Assembly: GCF_025685645.1 (NCBI RefSeq) | Contig: NZ_JAGSYF010000001.1 | Location: forward strand, 1,116,001 to 1,180,000 | Direction of reading: 5' to 3' | DNA length: 64,000 bases | From: Edaphobacter bradus | Lineage (GTDB): Bacteria > Acidobacteriota > Terriglobia > Terriglobales > Acidobacteriaceae | Shown: positions 34,567 through 42,559 of the stretch, one piece after another | How positions within the stretch are numbered: the first letter of the stretch is position 1 | How the letters are laid out: every line of letters begins with the position of its first letter | Translations under genes and position numbers: made by a program | Notes under the pieces: generated by a model | The model's database searches: none | Told to the model about the DNA's origin: nothing | Seen by the model: only the letters and a program-made list of their open reading frames with translations

Positions 34567-36096
34567 TCATTTCCTCGGATTGGCCTTGTCTCGCTCGAAG
34601 ATGCAACTGATCTCATCCTCATAGGCCACATGCCATCCCGAGGTGTGACGCAACAGATAGATATTCGCGTCCTTTGCCGGGAAAAAGACATAGTCCGCCT
34701 TATATTTATCCATTATTTCCAGAGACCCCTTCATACCAAGCATGTCCAGGTAATCAGCTAAGACGCCTTTGTACTCAAAGATATCGGTCCGGCTATCGAT
34801 AAAGGTTGGAATTGCGGGGTCGGCCCAGATCATGTACCCACCCCAACTATAGTGATTGAGGGTTCGCATACCAGGATGGCTTTGCAGGAACTTAATTGCT
34901 CCAAACGGAACTTTCTTCCCTATATCTTCCGAGAGCTTCTTTTCCGAAGGAAAGCGGTAGACCATGATGCTTAGAAGGGCAACGACGATCGCTGCATTCA
35001 ACCATGGTTTATCGATCTCCCTCTTATAAGGGGGCAGGAAGTTGAAGCGGCGTGCAATGATCGGCGTCAGCACAATCGCCGCCAGAAACAGGAATCGAAT
35101 ATAGGTGAGCGAGGCGTACAGGGCGAAGGCAGTGAGCCCTACTTCCGCGAGACTCCACCGTTTCTTCGCGGTGAGCGCAAGCAGCAAAATCAAGATGATA
35201 AGGCCGTAGACAACCTTGCCGCGCGGCTCATGGAAGTCTACGGAAGCCCACTCCTCAACATGCGAGACGTTCAACTTCTGCCGGAACGCCAAATCGAACG
35301 GATAGCTCACCAACTTGTAGCCGTATGGATTCACAAAGAGAGCGCCAACCGTACACAGACCTGTCCAGAGAAGCCGCCGCGCCTGAGCGCTACTCCATCG
35401 TGTGGTCTCGATATTTCCCCAGCTCCAATTGATTGTCCTGGAGAGCACGACAATCCCGCAGACCACCATCCCAACGAGCCAGGACCCATGCAGATTCGCC
35501 CATAAGCAGAACACGACAGGCAGAACCCAGAGAGGCGCTTCCCTGTCGTCCAACAACCTCCATAAAACCAGCATGACGATAATCATGCAGGCCCAACCAA
35601 ACAGGATGGTACGGGGACCGAAGTTGACAACGGCCAGGAGCACGGCAGGGATGCTCACCAGCGTTGCTGACTTGATCGAGCCGCTCACCTTGTAGGCAAG
35701 GTAGAGCACTCCGATCATCACTGACTCCGCCATGAACAGATACAGGGCAAAGATCCCTCTCAGGCCACCCACTTTCCAGGCGGCAAAGTAGATAAGCTCT
35801 GAGAGCCATTCGGAATCGACCCAGGGTGTTCCCTTTATCGTGTAGGAATAGGTATCGAAGCGTATCCAGTGATGCTCCCTTATCAGAACCTGGGCGTTCT
35901 TCAGATGCCACCAGATGTCGGGGTCCGCCACGGACTGGCCACAGAAGAGGTAGACCATGATCGCCAGTGCAGCCGCCAGCGCCACATGGAACGGGCACCA
36001 GACACGCGTCGTCTGAGGGTCCCTGGTCAAAGGAAGAACATCCGATGCACTCATACCGTCGGTCACCATCTTCTGCCTTCGAAGGCCGAACGTCAT
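34567..36096 (-). CDS. Polytopic membrane protein, possibly a GT-C-type glycosyltransferase
   Basis: A 509-residue inner-membrane protein with about 10-11 hydrophobic helices. Early in the chain, just after the first helix, is SVADPDIWWHLKNAQVLI, resembling the acidic loop of GT-C lipid-linked-sugar transferases. It is followed by SYTIKGTPWVDSEWLSELIYF. The C-terminal 110 residues are soluble (GGYMIWADPAIPTFIDSRTDIFE...DYVFFPAKDANIYLLRHTSGW), as in many oligosaccharyl-transfer enzymes. GT-C identity is tentative. In-frame ATGs at 36069 and 36054 could be the start instead. On the strand opposite to the Tad genes; it might modify pilins, but that is only a suggestion from position. Confidence 0.6.
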   Translation of the reverse strand: MTFGLRRQKMVTDGMSASDVLPLTRDPQTTRVWCPFHVALAAALAIMVYLFCGQSVADPDIWWHLKNAQVLIREHHWIRFDTYSYTIKGTPWVDSEWLSELIYFAAWKVGGLRGIFALYLFMAESVMIGVLYLAYKVSGSIKSATLVSIPAVLLAVVNFGPRTILFGWACMIIVMLVLWRLLDDREAPLWVLPVVFCLWANLHGSWLVGMVVCGIVVLSRTINWSWGNIETTRWSSAQARRLLWTGLCTVGALFVNPYGYKLVSYPFDLAFRQKLNVSHVEEWASVDFHEPRGKVVYGLIILILLLALTAKKRWSLAEVGLTAFALYASLTYIRFLFLAAIVLTPIIARRFNFLPPYKREIDKPWLNAAIVVALLSIMVYRFPSEKKLSEDIGKKVPFGAIKFLQSHPGMRTLNHYSWGGYMIWADPAIPTFIDSRTDIFEYKGVLADYLDMLGMKGSLEIMDKYKADYVFFPAKDANIYLLRHTSGWHVAYEDEISCIFERDKANPRK

Positions 36097-36308
36097 AGAA
36101 AGCTCGGGGAGAGCACCAGAGTACCTTCTTCCCGGGCACGTCGCCGCAAAAAAAATAGTGGCTATAAGCTTCCTGGCAAAGCGGCTACGACCAAGCCAAG
36201 TGTTAGTGAGTCCATATACTTACTCATACTTATGCAATTCTGTGCATACTCTCTTTTGCGTCCCATCGTACGGAGCTTCAAAAATCACGGGTATTGCACC
36301 TTTTGGTG

Positions 36309-36336
36309 TTGACAGCGAAAAACGGAGTCCTACACT
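36309..36336 (+). promoter_or_regulatory. Possible sigma-70 promoter upstream of the TadG-like gene
   Basis: A perfect TTGACA at 36309-36314, a 16-base spacer, then TACACT at 36331-36336 (four of six matches to TATAAT). It would start transcription near 36343, about 240 bases before the TadG-like gene, and lies in a gene-free stretch (36097-36579). Two-box match only; not tested. Confidence 0.4.
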
Positions 36337-36579
36337 ATCTCAATAATCATTACTGGGTTTCGCGAGGCAACCTCTGATGCTGCGCCCTTTGCGAAATAGC
36401 GGTCAGCCGAAGCCGGGACAGCCTATCGCGACCGGGCCTGCAACAACGCCCCTTTGTCTTGCAAACGATACCAGCAACTTTCCTTCCATCTTTGGTATCG
36501 CACTTGCTCTTCTTTACAGAATCGCAGCCGGCGACGTTGACGGGCCTGGTCGAGTCGCCCGAGCCTTTGGAGACTCTCT
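36337..36579. other. Leader region upstream of the TadG-like gene
   Basis: About 240 bases between the possible promoter and the TadG-like ATG. An open frame at 36377-36583 ends by overlapping that ATG in an ATGA arrangement but has no family features; I do not call it. GGAG at 36567-36570 is the likely ribosome site of the TadG-like gene. Confidence 0.35.
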
Positions 36580-37821
36580 ATGAAAACGCGTATGCATGAG
36601 AGCGGGCAGGCCACGATCATGGTGCTGTTGAGCATGCTCGGTCTGCTGGGTTTTGTGGGTTTGGGGACGGACGTTGGCCTCCTCTTCCACGCCAAGAGAA
36701 ACCTGCAAATCGTGGCAGATGCCGCCGCGATCGCCGGAGCATCCGAATACCCATATACAGGCTCATCTGGCGCTAACACTGCCGGCCAGGCTGCGGCCAC
36801 GGCAAACGGCGTGACCAACGGAACCGGAGGAGCTTCTGTCGTGGTGAACAGTCCGCCGCTAAGCGGGGCGCACACGAGCACCACCGGCCCCAATGGCTAC
36901 GTCGAAGCGGTCGTTTCCCAGCCGCAATCGACTGTTTTCATGGGCCTTTTCGGCTGGAACTCCGTGCCGGTCTCGGCCAGGGCTGTTGCGTATAAGGGAG
37001 CCAAGTCAACTGACTGCGTTTATGTCATGTCTCAAAATGCATCACCAGCGATGGCCTTGACAGGTAGGTTCGATGTGTCAGTACCGGGTTGTGGTATCGT
37101 GGTGGACTCGAACGCCTCCAATGCTCTCAATTTCACAGGAGCCTCTGGAACGCTCAGCGCCGGGTCAGTCGGCGTCGTGGGAGGTGCTACCGGCCATACC
37201 AGCGATAGCACGCCGACTCCGATCAGCGGGACTGCCCCGGTATCCGATCCACTGATTGGCATTGCCACCCCGCCTCCCTACTCCGGATGCACTGCAGCTC
37301 CGGGCGGTACTCTGACTGGCCCCGTCAATAATGCGGGCACTGTTTGTTACAGCGGGAGCGTCAATATCAACAACGCGAATCTGGCTGCCGGAACCTATGT
37401 GTTTACGGGAGACGTCACTCTGAGCGGAACCGTGACTGGAACGGGTGTCACCTTCTACTTGCTGGGCAATCTCAGTGCCCTCACAAACAGTAGGCTAAAC
37501 CTAACCGCTCCAAGCAGCGCCACCAACTACCCAGCCACTAGCTCCAACTACGGCATCCTTTTCTACGGCGCTTCAACCGACACCGGTACGCTTGCCTTCA
37601 ACGTGGGCAATGCGAGTGGAACGCTCCAGGGAATCATCTACGCCCCAACCATGAACTTCACTTTACAGGACAACGGTGGCCACACCACCGGCGGGCTGCA
37701 ACTGGTAACAGACCTGATTGTAAACACCTTATCGGATACGGCGTCGATGCTCTCCCTCACAAGTTACACACAAAGCTGTGGATGCAACTCCCCACTTACG
37801 AAGGTGGCCTTAGTTGAGTAA
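36580..37821 (+). CDS. tadG: TadG-like pilus assembly protein
   Basis: A 413-residue protein whose N-terminus SGQATIMVLLSMLGLLGFVGLGTDVGLLFHAKRNLQIVADAAAIAGA is the TadG/TadE-type helix (putative Flp-assembly TadG N-terminal domain). Here the prepilin-like segment anchors a long exported domain. That domain is rich in Thr, Ser, Gly, Asn and Ala with repeated beta-type stretches (for example NNANLAAGTYVFTGDVTLSGTVTGTGVTFYLLG), resembling a beta-helix, and carries three or four cysteines. It begins the second half of the locus. Canonical TadG has a von Willebrand A domain; none is visible here, so this is a variant minor component, perhaps at the pilus tip. Confidence 0.8.
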   Translation: MKTRMHESGQATIMVLLSMLGLLGFVGLGTDVGLLFHAKRNLQIVADAAAIAGASEYPYTGSSGANTAGQAAATANGVTNGTGGASVVVNSPPLSGAHTSTTGPNGYVEAVVSQPQSTVFMGLFGWNSVPVSARAVAYKGAKSTDCVYVMSQNASPAMALTGRFDVSVPGCGIVVDSNASNALNFTGASGTLSAGSVGVVGGATGHTSDSTPTPISGTAPVSDPLIGIATPPPYSGCTAAPGGTLTGPVNNAGTVCYSGSVNINNANLAAGTYVFTGDVTLSGTVTGTGVTFYLLGNLSALTNSRLNLTAPSSATNYPATSSNYGILFYGASTDTGTLAFNVGNASGTLQGIIYAPTMNFTLQDNGGHTTGGLQLVTDLIVNTLSDTASMLSLTSYTQSCGCNSPLTKVALVE

Positions 37822-37845
37822 CGTTAGCGGGATATGGAGGACGCA

Positions 37846-38352
37846 ATGAAGAGATTACGGCAGGCAAAGCCGAGCGGGGCTGGCACGTCTGGCCGCCGCA
37901 TGGCGCTGTGCAACGACCATGGATCTTCTCTCGTCGAGCTCGCCCTTTGCATGCCGTTCTTGCTCCTGCTTCTTGTCGGCATCGCCGACTTCGGTTGGAT
38001 AGCCTACAGCTACATCGAACTGGGAAATGCTACGAATGCCGGCGCCCAGTACGCGGCACAATCCACTACCTATGCGGCGCCGAACAACCAACCAGCAATT
38101 TCAGCGGCAGTGAACAATGACGCGGCAAACCTCTCGGGCATAACCACGACGGTAACTAACACCTGCACATGCTCCGACGGGTCAGCGGTCTCGTCGTGCC
38201 TCAACGCCGCCACGACGTGCACCGGCACCGCACGCATTATCACGAACGTTACAGTGACCACTTCCATGCCGATCAGTCCGTTCATCAGTTGGACCGGGAT
38301 TCCGACTTCAATTACGCTGCACGGCCAGGCGACGATGAGGGTTGAAGAATAG
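37846..38352 (+). CDS. tadE: TadE-like minor pilin, first
   Basis: A 168-residue TadE-type pseudopilin. The N-terminal region NDHGSSLVELALCMPFLLLLLVGIADFGWIAYSYIELGNATNAGAQYAAQ has Glu at the +5-like position after GSSLVE, followed by the hydrophobic helix. The exported part contains a cluster of cysteines (TNTCTCSDGSAVSSCLNAATTC), which may form disulfides. GGAGG lies five bases before the ATG at 37846; an ATG at 37834 also opens the frame. TadE proteins act with TadF/TadG as minor structural or tip components of the Flp pilus. Confidence 0.82.
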   Translation: MKRLRQAKPSGAGTSGRRMALCNDHGSSLVELALCMPFLLLLLVGIADFGWIAYSYIELGNATNAGAQYAAQSTTYAAPNNQPAISAAVNNDAANLSGITTTVTNTCTCSDGSAVSSCLNAATTCTGTARIITNVTVTTSMPISPFISWTGIPTSITLHGQATMRVEE

Positions 38353-38393
38353 TGAAACCCGGCGGCATAACACGGTGGGAGACCGACACGGCT

Positions 38394-38894
38394 ATGAAAC
38401 AACTTCAACGCCTTATGCAGAACCTCAGGCTCCGGCGGGCATTCGGAACGCGAGTTCTGAGCGATGCTGATCGCAATCCGCGGCGAAGCGAAGCCGGAGT
38501 GTCTACGGTGGAGTTCGCCATGACACTTAGCATCCTCCTTACCATGCTGTTCGGGCTGATGGAGTTGGCACTTGCCCTTTATAGCTATAACTTCATCTCG
38601 GAGGCCGCCCGGGAGGCGACTCGCTACGCTATCGTTCGCGGCTCTTCCTGTTCCGGTTTCGGCAGTGCGTGCCCGGCTGCAGCCTCAGATGTCCAGAACT
38701 ACGTGGTGGGCCTCGGCTATCCAGGGCTTGATTCGAGCTTGCTGACAGTGAGCACAACCTGGCCAGCAGGCGATAACAATCCAGGCCATACGGTGCAGGT
38801 GAAGGTCAGCTATCAATTCCCTCTTACGATCCCTTTCATTCCGAACAGAACAATCAACATGAGCAGCACTTCTCAGATGACTATCCAGCAGTAA
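38394..38894 (+). CDS. tadE: TadE-like minor pilin, second
   Basis: A 166-residue TadE-family protein. SEAGVSTVEFAMTLSILLTMLFGLMELALALYSYNFISEAAREATRYAIVRG gives the prepilin-like helix with Glu after STV and the typical E-A-A-R-x-A-x-R-Y motif. The exported remainder has two cysteines near GSSCSGFGSACPA and a beta-rich end. The ATG at 38394 follows GGTGGGAGA; alternatively a GTG at 38352 overlaps the preceding stop (TAGTG), which would couple it to the first TadE-like gene. Like its neighbour it probably belongs to the pilus tip or base. Confidence 0.85.
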   Translation: MKQLQRLMQNLRLRRAFGTRVLSDADRNPRRSEAGVSTVEFAMTLSILLTMLFGLMELALALYSYNFISEAAREATRYAIVRGSSCSGFGSACPAAASDVQNYVVGLGYPGLDSSLLTVSTTWPAGDNNPGHTVQVKVSYQFPLTIPFIPNRTINMSSTSQMTIQQ

Positions 38895-38903
38895 AGGCTC
38901 CCT

Positions 38904-40637
38904 ATGCCACGCGCTCAGGATTGGATGCCCATATCACCTCCCACCCTGGCGCGGATGACAGGGTTTCCCGGACGCTGGTTCGTCTACTCGATGATGCTTC
39001 ACTGCACGTTGCTCGGCGTAGTGGCGCTGTTGAGGGCCACCCCGGCGCTCGCTCCCGCAGACCCCGAAGAAGCTCACCTGGTTCAACGCCTCGACAACAT
39101 CACTCCCCTGCCCGAGTTGGTCAAGGCCGGGGCAGAAGGACAGAGCGGTCCCCAGCACCGCGCGCCGGAGAAGACGAACTCCTCCGCCGACAGCCATAAC
39201 GGCACTAAGACCTACTATGGCGTCCAGCACATCGTCTCGGCTCCGACTACCCCCGATAACTCGACGCAGACCGTGCTGCAGCCTGACCTGCTGTCGCCCC
39301 CCAAGCTGCCGCGCCCTGTTCCTCTGCCCAATATGGTCAAACTGGCCATGCCGCGGTCTCTCGTATTGCCCAATCTGCCGCAGGTGAAGGTCACCCGTGC
39401 GGCTCCACCGATCCCGACGGCCGCTTCGATACAGAATGGGACGCCGATCGATCTGACGCAGCCCGACCAGACAGCACTGATCAGCAAATCTCCTGTCCCG
39501 CCGCTTCCAACGAGGGAGCACCCTAGACTTCCAGTTCCAGTGAGTTCAACACCTGCGCTCGAGGCCGTGATCGCAAGGGTGCAGCAGCCCGCCGCGCCGG
39601 CACCCACCTCGCGGCATGTCGAACCGACCGCAAGCACAGCTGCTCCAGCATCTTCCCAGACAGCTCATCCACAATCAGGCACTGACGATCGAAACCTGCT
39701 GGTGATCAACGCCGTCAGCCCAGCGGATGCCACGGCCCATGGCGATCCTCCGCCAGGAGAGTTACACGGGGCCTTCGAAGTTGTTCCGTCCCTGCTGCCG
39801 CAAGGCTCGTCGTCCGCTCCGGGGTCTTCCTCGTCTTCCTCGCAGACGCCCGGCAACACAGGCAGAGCATCGGCCACCAACGTCGCAGGGGGCGGGACAG
39901 GCGCGGGCAAGTCCGGCGGCGATGACAAGAGTTCATCAGGTGGCGGCCACTCCAACAGCTCCGACGGCCACGGCGCGGCCGCCGCCGCGATCACGGCTGG
40001 CGCAGGATCGGGCGTAAAAGGCCCCGCCTCCGGCGCTGGCGGAAGCACAGGCTCGCAATCCGGCCCCTTCGCCAACGTCACGGTCGTAGCCCGCAATAAG
40101 ATAACGGACGCGACACCGCCCCCAAGTCCGGCCCCGCCAGCAAAGCAGATCCCGCACAGCGAGGGATACGGCATGACCATCATCTCAAGTGGCTCCAGCG
40201 GCGGCGGACTGCGTGATTACGGCGTGTTTCGCGATGGCGGTCCGACCTACACGATCTACCTCGACGTCACAAACATCGGAATCCACAGCTCACGATGGAG
40301 CCTGCAGTACGGCGTGTCTCAGGAGATCCGGAAGGCACATCTCGGCGTTCCACTCGCGCCGCCGTACGCGGTCAAAGAAGCTTTGCCACTGTTTCCCGCC
40401 TCTATTGTCGCAGCAAATGTCGGTCGCATGATGGTCGTGCAGGCTGAGTTGAGCGCGGAGGGCAAACTCGAAGCGTTCCACGTTCTTCAGTCGCCCGATC
40501 CGAAGCTGAGCGTTCTGCTTGAAGAGTGTCTGATGCACTGGGCGTTTCAGGCGGCATCGTTTGGCGAGGAACCTGTACCCATCAAAGTCCTGCTCGGCAT
40601 TCCAATCGCCGCAGTGATGGCGTCCAGCGCTCCGTGA
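38904..40637 (+). CDS. TonB-like protein with long Pro/Ser/Gly linker
   Basis: A 577-residue protein with one N-terminal transmembrane helix (about residues 27-45, FVYSMMLHCTLLGVVALLRA). A Pro-rich periplasmic stretch follows (about 120-260, with KLPRPVPLPNMVKL and TKSPVPPLPTREHP-like runs), then a Ser/Gly/Ala-rich linker (about 300-390). The C-terminal domain (about 480-575) has MMVVQAELSAEGKLEAFHVLQSPDPKLSVLLEECLMHWAFQAASFGEEPVPIKVL. That is the pattern of a TonB C-terminal domain, which transmits inner-membrane proton-motive force to outer-membrane receptors. No ExbB/ExbD genes adjoin. It follows the TadE-like genes after nine bases, implying a pilus-related function not part of classical Tad. 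Confidence 0.75.
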   Translation: MPRAQDWMPISPPTLARMTGFPGRWFVYSMMLHCTLLGVVALLRATPALAPADPEEAHLVQRLDNITPLPELVKAGAEGQSGPQHRAPEKTNSSADSHNGTKTYYGVQHIVSAPTTPDNSTQTVLQPDLLSPPKLPRPVPLPNMVKLAMPRSLVLPNLPQVKVTRAAPPIPTAASIQNGTPIDLTQPDQTALISKSPVPPLPTREHPRLPVPVSSTPALEAVIARVQQPAAPAPTSRHVEPTASTAAPASSQTAHPQSGTDDRNLLVINAVSPADATAHGDPPPGELHGAFEVVPSLLPQGSSSAPGSSSSSSQTPGNTGRASATNVAGGGTGAGKSGGDDKSSSGGGHSNSSDGHGAAAAAITAGAGSGVKGPASGAGGSTGSQSGPFANVTVVARNKITDATPPPSPAPPAKQIPHSEGYGMTIISSGSSGGGLRDYGVFRDGGPTYTIYLDVTNIGIHSSRWSLQYGVSQEIRKAHLGVPLAPPYAVKEALPLFPASIVAANVGRMMVVQAELSAEGKLEAFHVLQSPDPKLSVLLEECLMHWAFQAASFGEEPVPIKVLLGIPIAAVMASSAP

Positions 40638-40802
40638 ATCCAACGGGCTCAGTGGCTACAGACTGGTAGTGTGGGTGTTCGAACGTTCGTCCGACGCTAG
40701 TAATTTCTGCGCGCAATTGTCCTTAGACATTCCTAGTCAATTGGCGGATGCGCCCCACGTGGTAAACGTGTCACGATAACTCCGAAGTAAGGGGGCAATG
40801 TC

Positions 40803-41717
40803 GTGGCAAACCGAATGGAAAAGTCGTTATGGACTCAACTGTCGAGTTCCTTCGCGGACACGATCGCGGCGCTTGAGAACAGCATCGTCGCGATTGACAG
40901 CGGTGGAAGGTCGACCTCGAGCGGAGTGGTGTGGCGGCCGGGCGTGATCGTAACAACGCATCACAGCCTTCGCCTTCGCGAGGGCATCAAGATCATTCTT
41001 GCCGGAGAACCGCTCAACGCACGTCTGATCGGGAGCGATGTAACGACCGATCTCGCCGTGCTTGGCATTGACTCGGTTAAGTTGACGCCGGCGTCAAGCG
41101 CGGACGGTGTGGTCACCCGAGCCGGAGATGTTGTGCTGTCAGTAGGGCGTTCCCGGTTGGGAGATATCTCCGCAAGTTGCGGAATCATCGCCCGTACCGG
41201 CAGCGCATGGCGAACCTGGCGCGGAGGAGCGATCGACAGTTTGATCCGTCCAGATATTCGGCTCTATGTGGGTCAGTCGGGCAGCGCATTGGTCACTGAA
41301 CAGCGACAGGTGCTGGGCATCAATAGTCCGGCATTGGCTCGCCAGGCGGTTATCACCATTCCAGCGCAGACCATCCGCCGGGTTGTCGAAGACATCCTTG
41401 AACTCGGCCATGTGCCTCGTCCATTTCTTGGCCTCGCCATGCAGCCGATTCCCATCCCTGAGCCAGCACGGGAGCTGTTTCCTGGCGGGGCAGATGGGGC
41501 ACTCCTGGTAACGCACGTTGAACCGAAGGCGCCTGCCGCGCTGGCGGGTGTGATGGTGGGAGACCTGATTGTCTCATTCAATAGGGAGCCTGTTGCTGGT
41601 GTGCGCGAGATTCTGCATCGACTCCTTGCTTCGCGCATCGGAGACACTATCTCCCTGGCCGTCTTCCGCGGAGGTGTAAAAGTGGACCTGACCATGAGCG
41701 TCGCAGATCGTGGCTGA
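40803..41717 (+). CDS. HtrA/DegP-like serine protease with PDZ domain, no signal peptide
   Basis: A 304-residue trypsin-like protease of the HtrA type. The triad reads His54 in VTTHHSL, Asp83 in TTDLAVL and Ser159 in GQSGSAL; the usual GNSGG is changed but the Ser is kept. A single PDZ domain covers about residues 205-300 (PFLGLAMQPIPIPE...LLVTHVEPKAPAALAGVMVGDLIVSFN). There is no signal peptide or membrane anchor, unlike most HtrA proteins, so it should be cytoplasmic. The start is a GTG at 40803 after a GGGGGC site. It sits between the TonB-like gene and a LuxR-type regulator and may act in quality control of this system or as a regulated activator. Confidence 0.85.
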   Translation: MANRMEKSLWTQLSSSFADTIAALENSIVAIDSGGRSTSSGVVWRPGVIVTTHHSLRLREGIKIILAGEPLNARLIGSDVTTDLAVLGIDSVKLTPASSADGVVTRAGDVVLSVGRSRLGDISASCGIIARTGSAWRTWRGGAIDSLIRPDIRLYVGQSGSALVTEQRQVLGINSPALARQAVITIPAQTIRRVVEDILELGHVPRPFLGLAMQPIPIPEPARELFPGGADGALLVTHVEPKAPAALAGVMVGDLIVSFNREPVAGVREILHRLLASRIGDTISLAVFRGGVKVDLTMSVADRG

Positions 41718-41771
41718 ACTCGTGCCGCTGATTCCTTCGATCGTGGCAGAAAGCGGGGAGCAGAGGTAGGC

Positions 41772-42437
41772 GTGACCACCCGGCCCAAACCCTTGCGAGT
41801 GTTGCCCTGCGTCGACTCAAGTGTGCGGACGCAGTCTATGTTTTTTCCTCGATCTATGGTGGAGGTGGACCTGCTCTCCGTTGCATCGCCCTCCACTCTG
41901 GTCTATCGCGCCCAGAACGATGATCCGGATGCAATCGTTATCGCGACGGAAGAATTAGGAGCCGTTGCATGGCAGAACGACGGCGAGTTGACAGCCCTGC
42001 TTTCCTCGACGCCGACTGTTCTGTTGGCCAGCCAAATCCATGCCCTTCTCCGGAAGCGAGCTGCAGCCTTTCATATCCACTCTATCCTTCCTCTGGATGT
42101 GACATCCGATCAATTGCTCGCTGCAATTAGGGCCACTGTAGCGGGCCTGGCGGTCACATTGGAGCGGTTCTGGCAGACAGAAGTTAAGCACGCCGCTTGG
42201 AACACGGCAGACGGGATCGAGGCAACTGAGAGAGTTGTCGAGCATCTGACGGCAAGAGAGACAGTGGTCTTGCGCCTGATGGCGCTCGGTCTTGGGAATA
42301 AAGAGATAGCCTCGCGGCTTGATATCTCCGAACACACAGCGAAGTTTCACGTCAGTTCAATTCTGGCGAAACTCGATGCGGCGAGCCGGACGGAAGCCGT
42401 CACCGTCGGCATGATGCGTGGTTTAGTGGCAATTTAG
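41772..42437 (+). CDS. LuxR-family regulator with degenerate receiver domain
   Basis: A 221-residue regulator. The C-terminal helix-turn-helix (about residues 155-215), LTARETVVLRLMALGLGNKEIASRLDISEHTAKFHVSSILAKLDAASRTEAV, is a typical GerE/LuxR DNA-binding domain. The N-terminal 130 residues resemble a response-regulator receiver in strand/helix order. However, the position of the phosphoacceptor Asp is DPDAIVIATEEL, with Ala/Thr instead of Asp, so it is probably not phosphorylated in the usual way. The GTG at 41772 follows AGAGGTAGG. It closes the extended Tad locus and is its most likely local regulator. Confidence 0.88.
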   Translation: MTTRPKPLRVLPCVDSSVRTQSMFFPRSMVEVDLLSVASPSTLVYRAQNDDPDAIVIATEELGAVAWQNDGELTALLSSTPTVLLASQIHALLRKRAAAFHIHSILPLDVTSDQLLAAIRATVAGLAVTLERFWQTEVKHAAWNTADGIEATERVVEHLTARETVVLRLMALGLGNKEIASRLDISEHTAKFHVSSILAKLDAASRTEAVTVGMMRGLVAI

Positions 42438-42559
42438 ATGTAGCAGCGCCGGAGAACTGTTAGGTCCGGAAAGGATTCGATACGGCACTAGTGATTTCCC
42501 TGTGCAACGAAGTGGGGGATGGTACGGGACGGCAGATGGGTGTATCCGTCCTGAGTTGC

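Noticed and set aside
36377-36583. 68-residue frame ending in an ATGA overlap with the TadG-like gene
   Set aside because: No family features and composition unlike neighbours; the overlap alone is not enough to call a gene.
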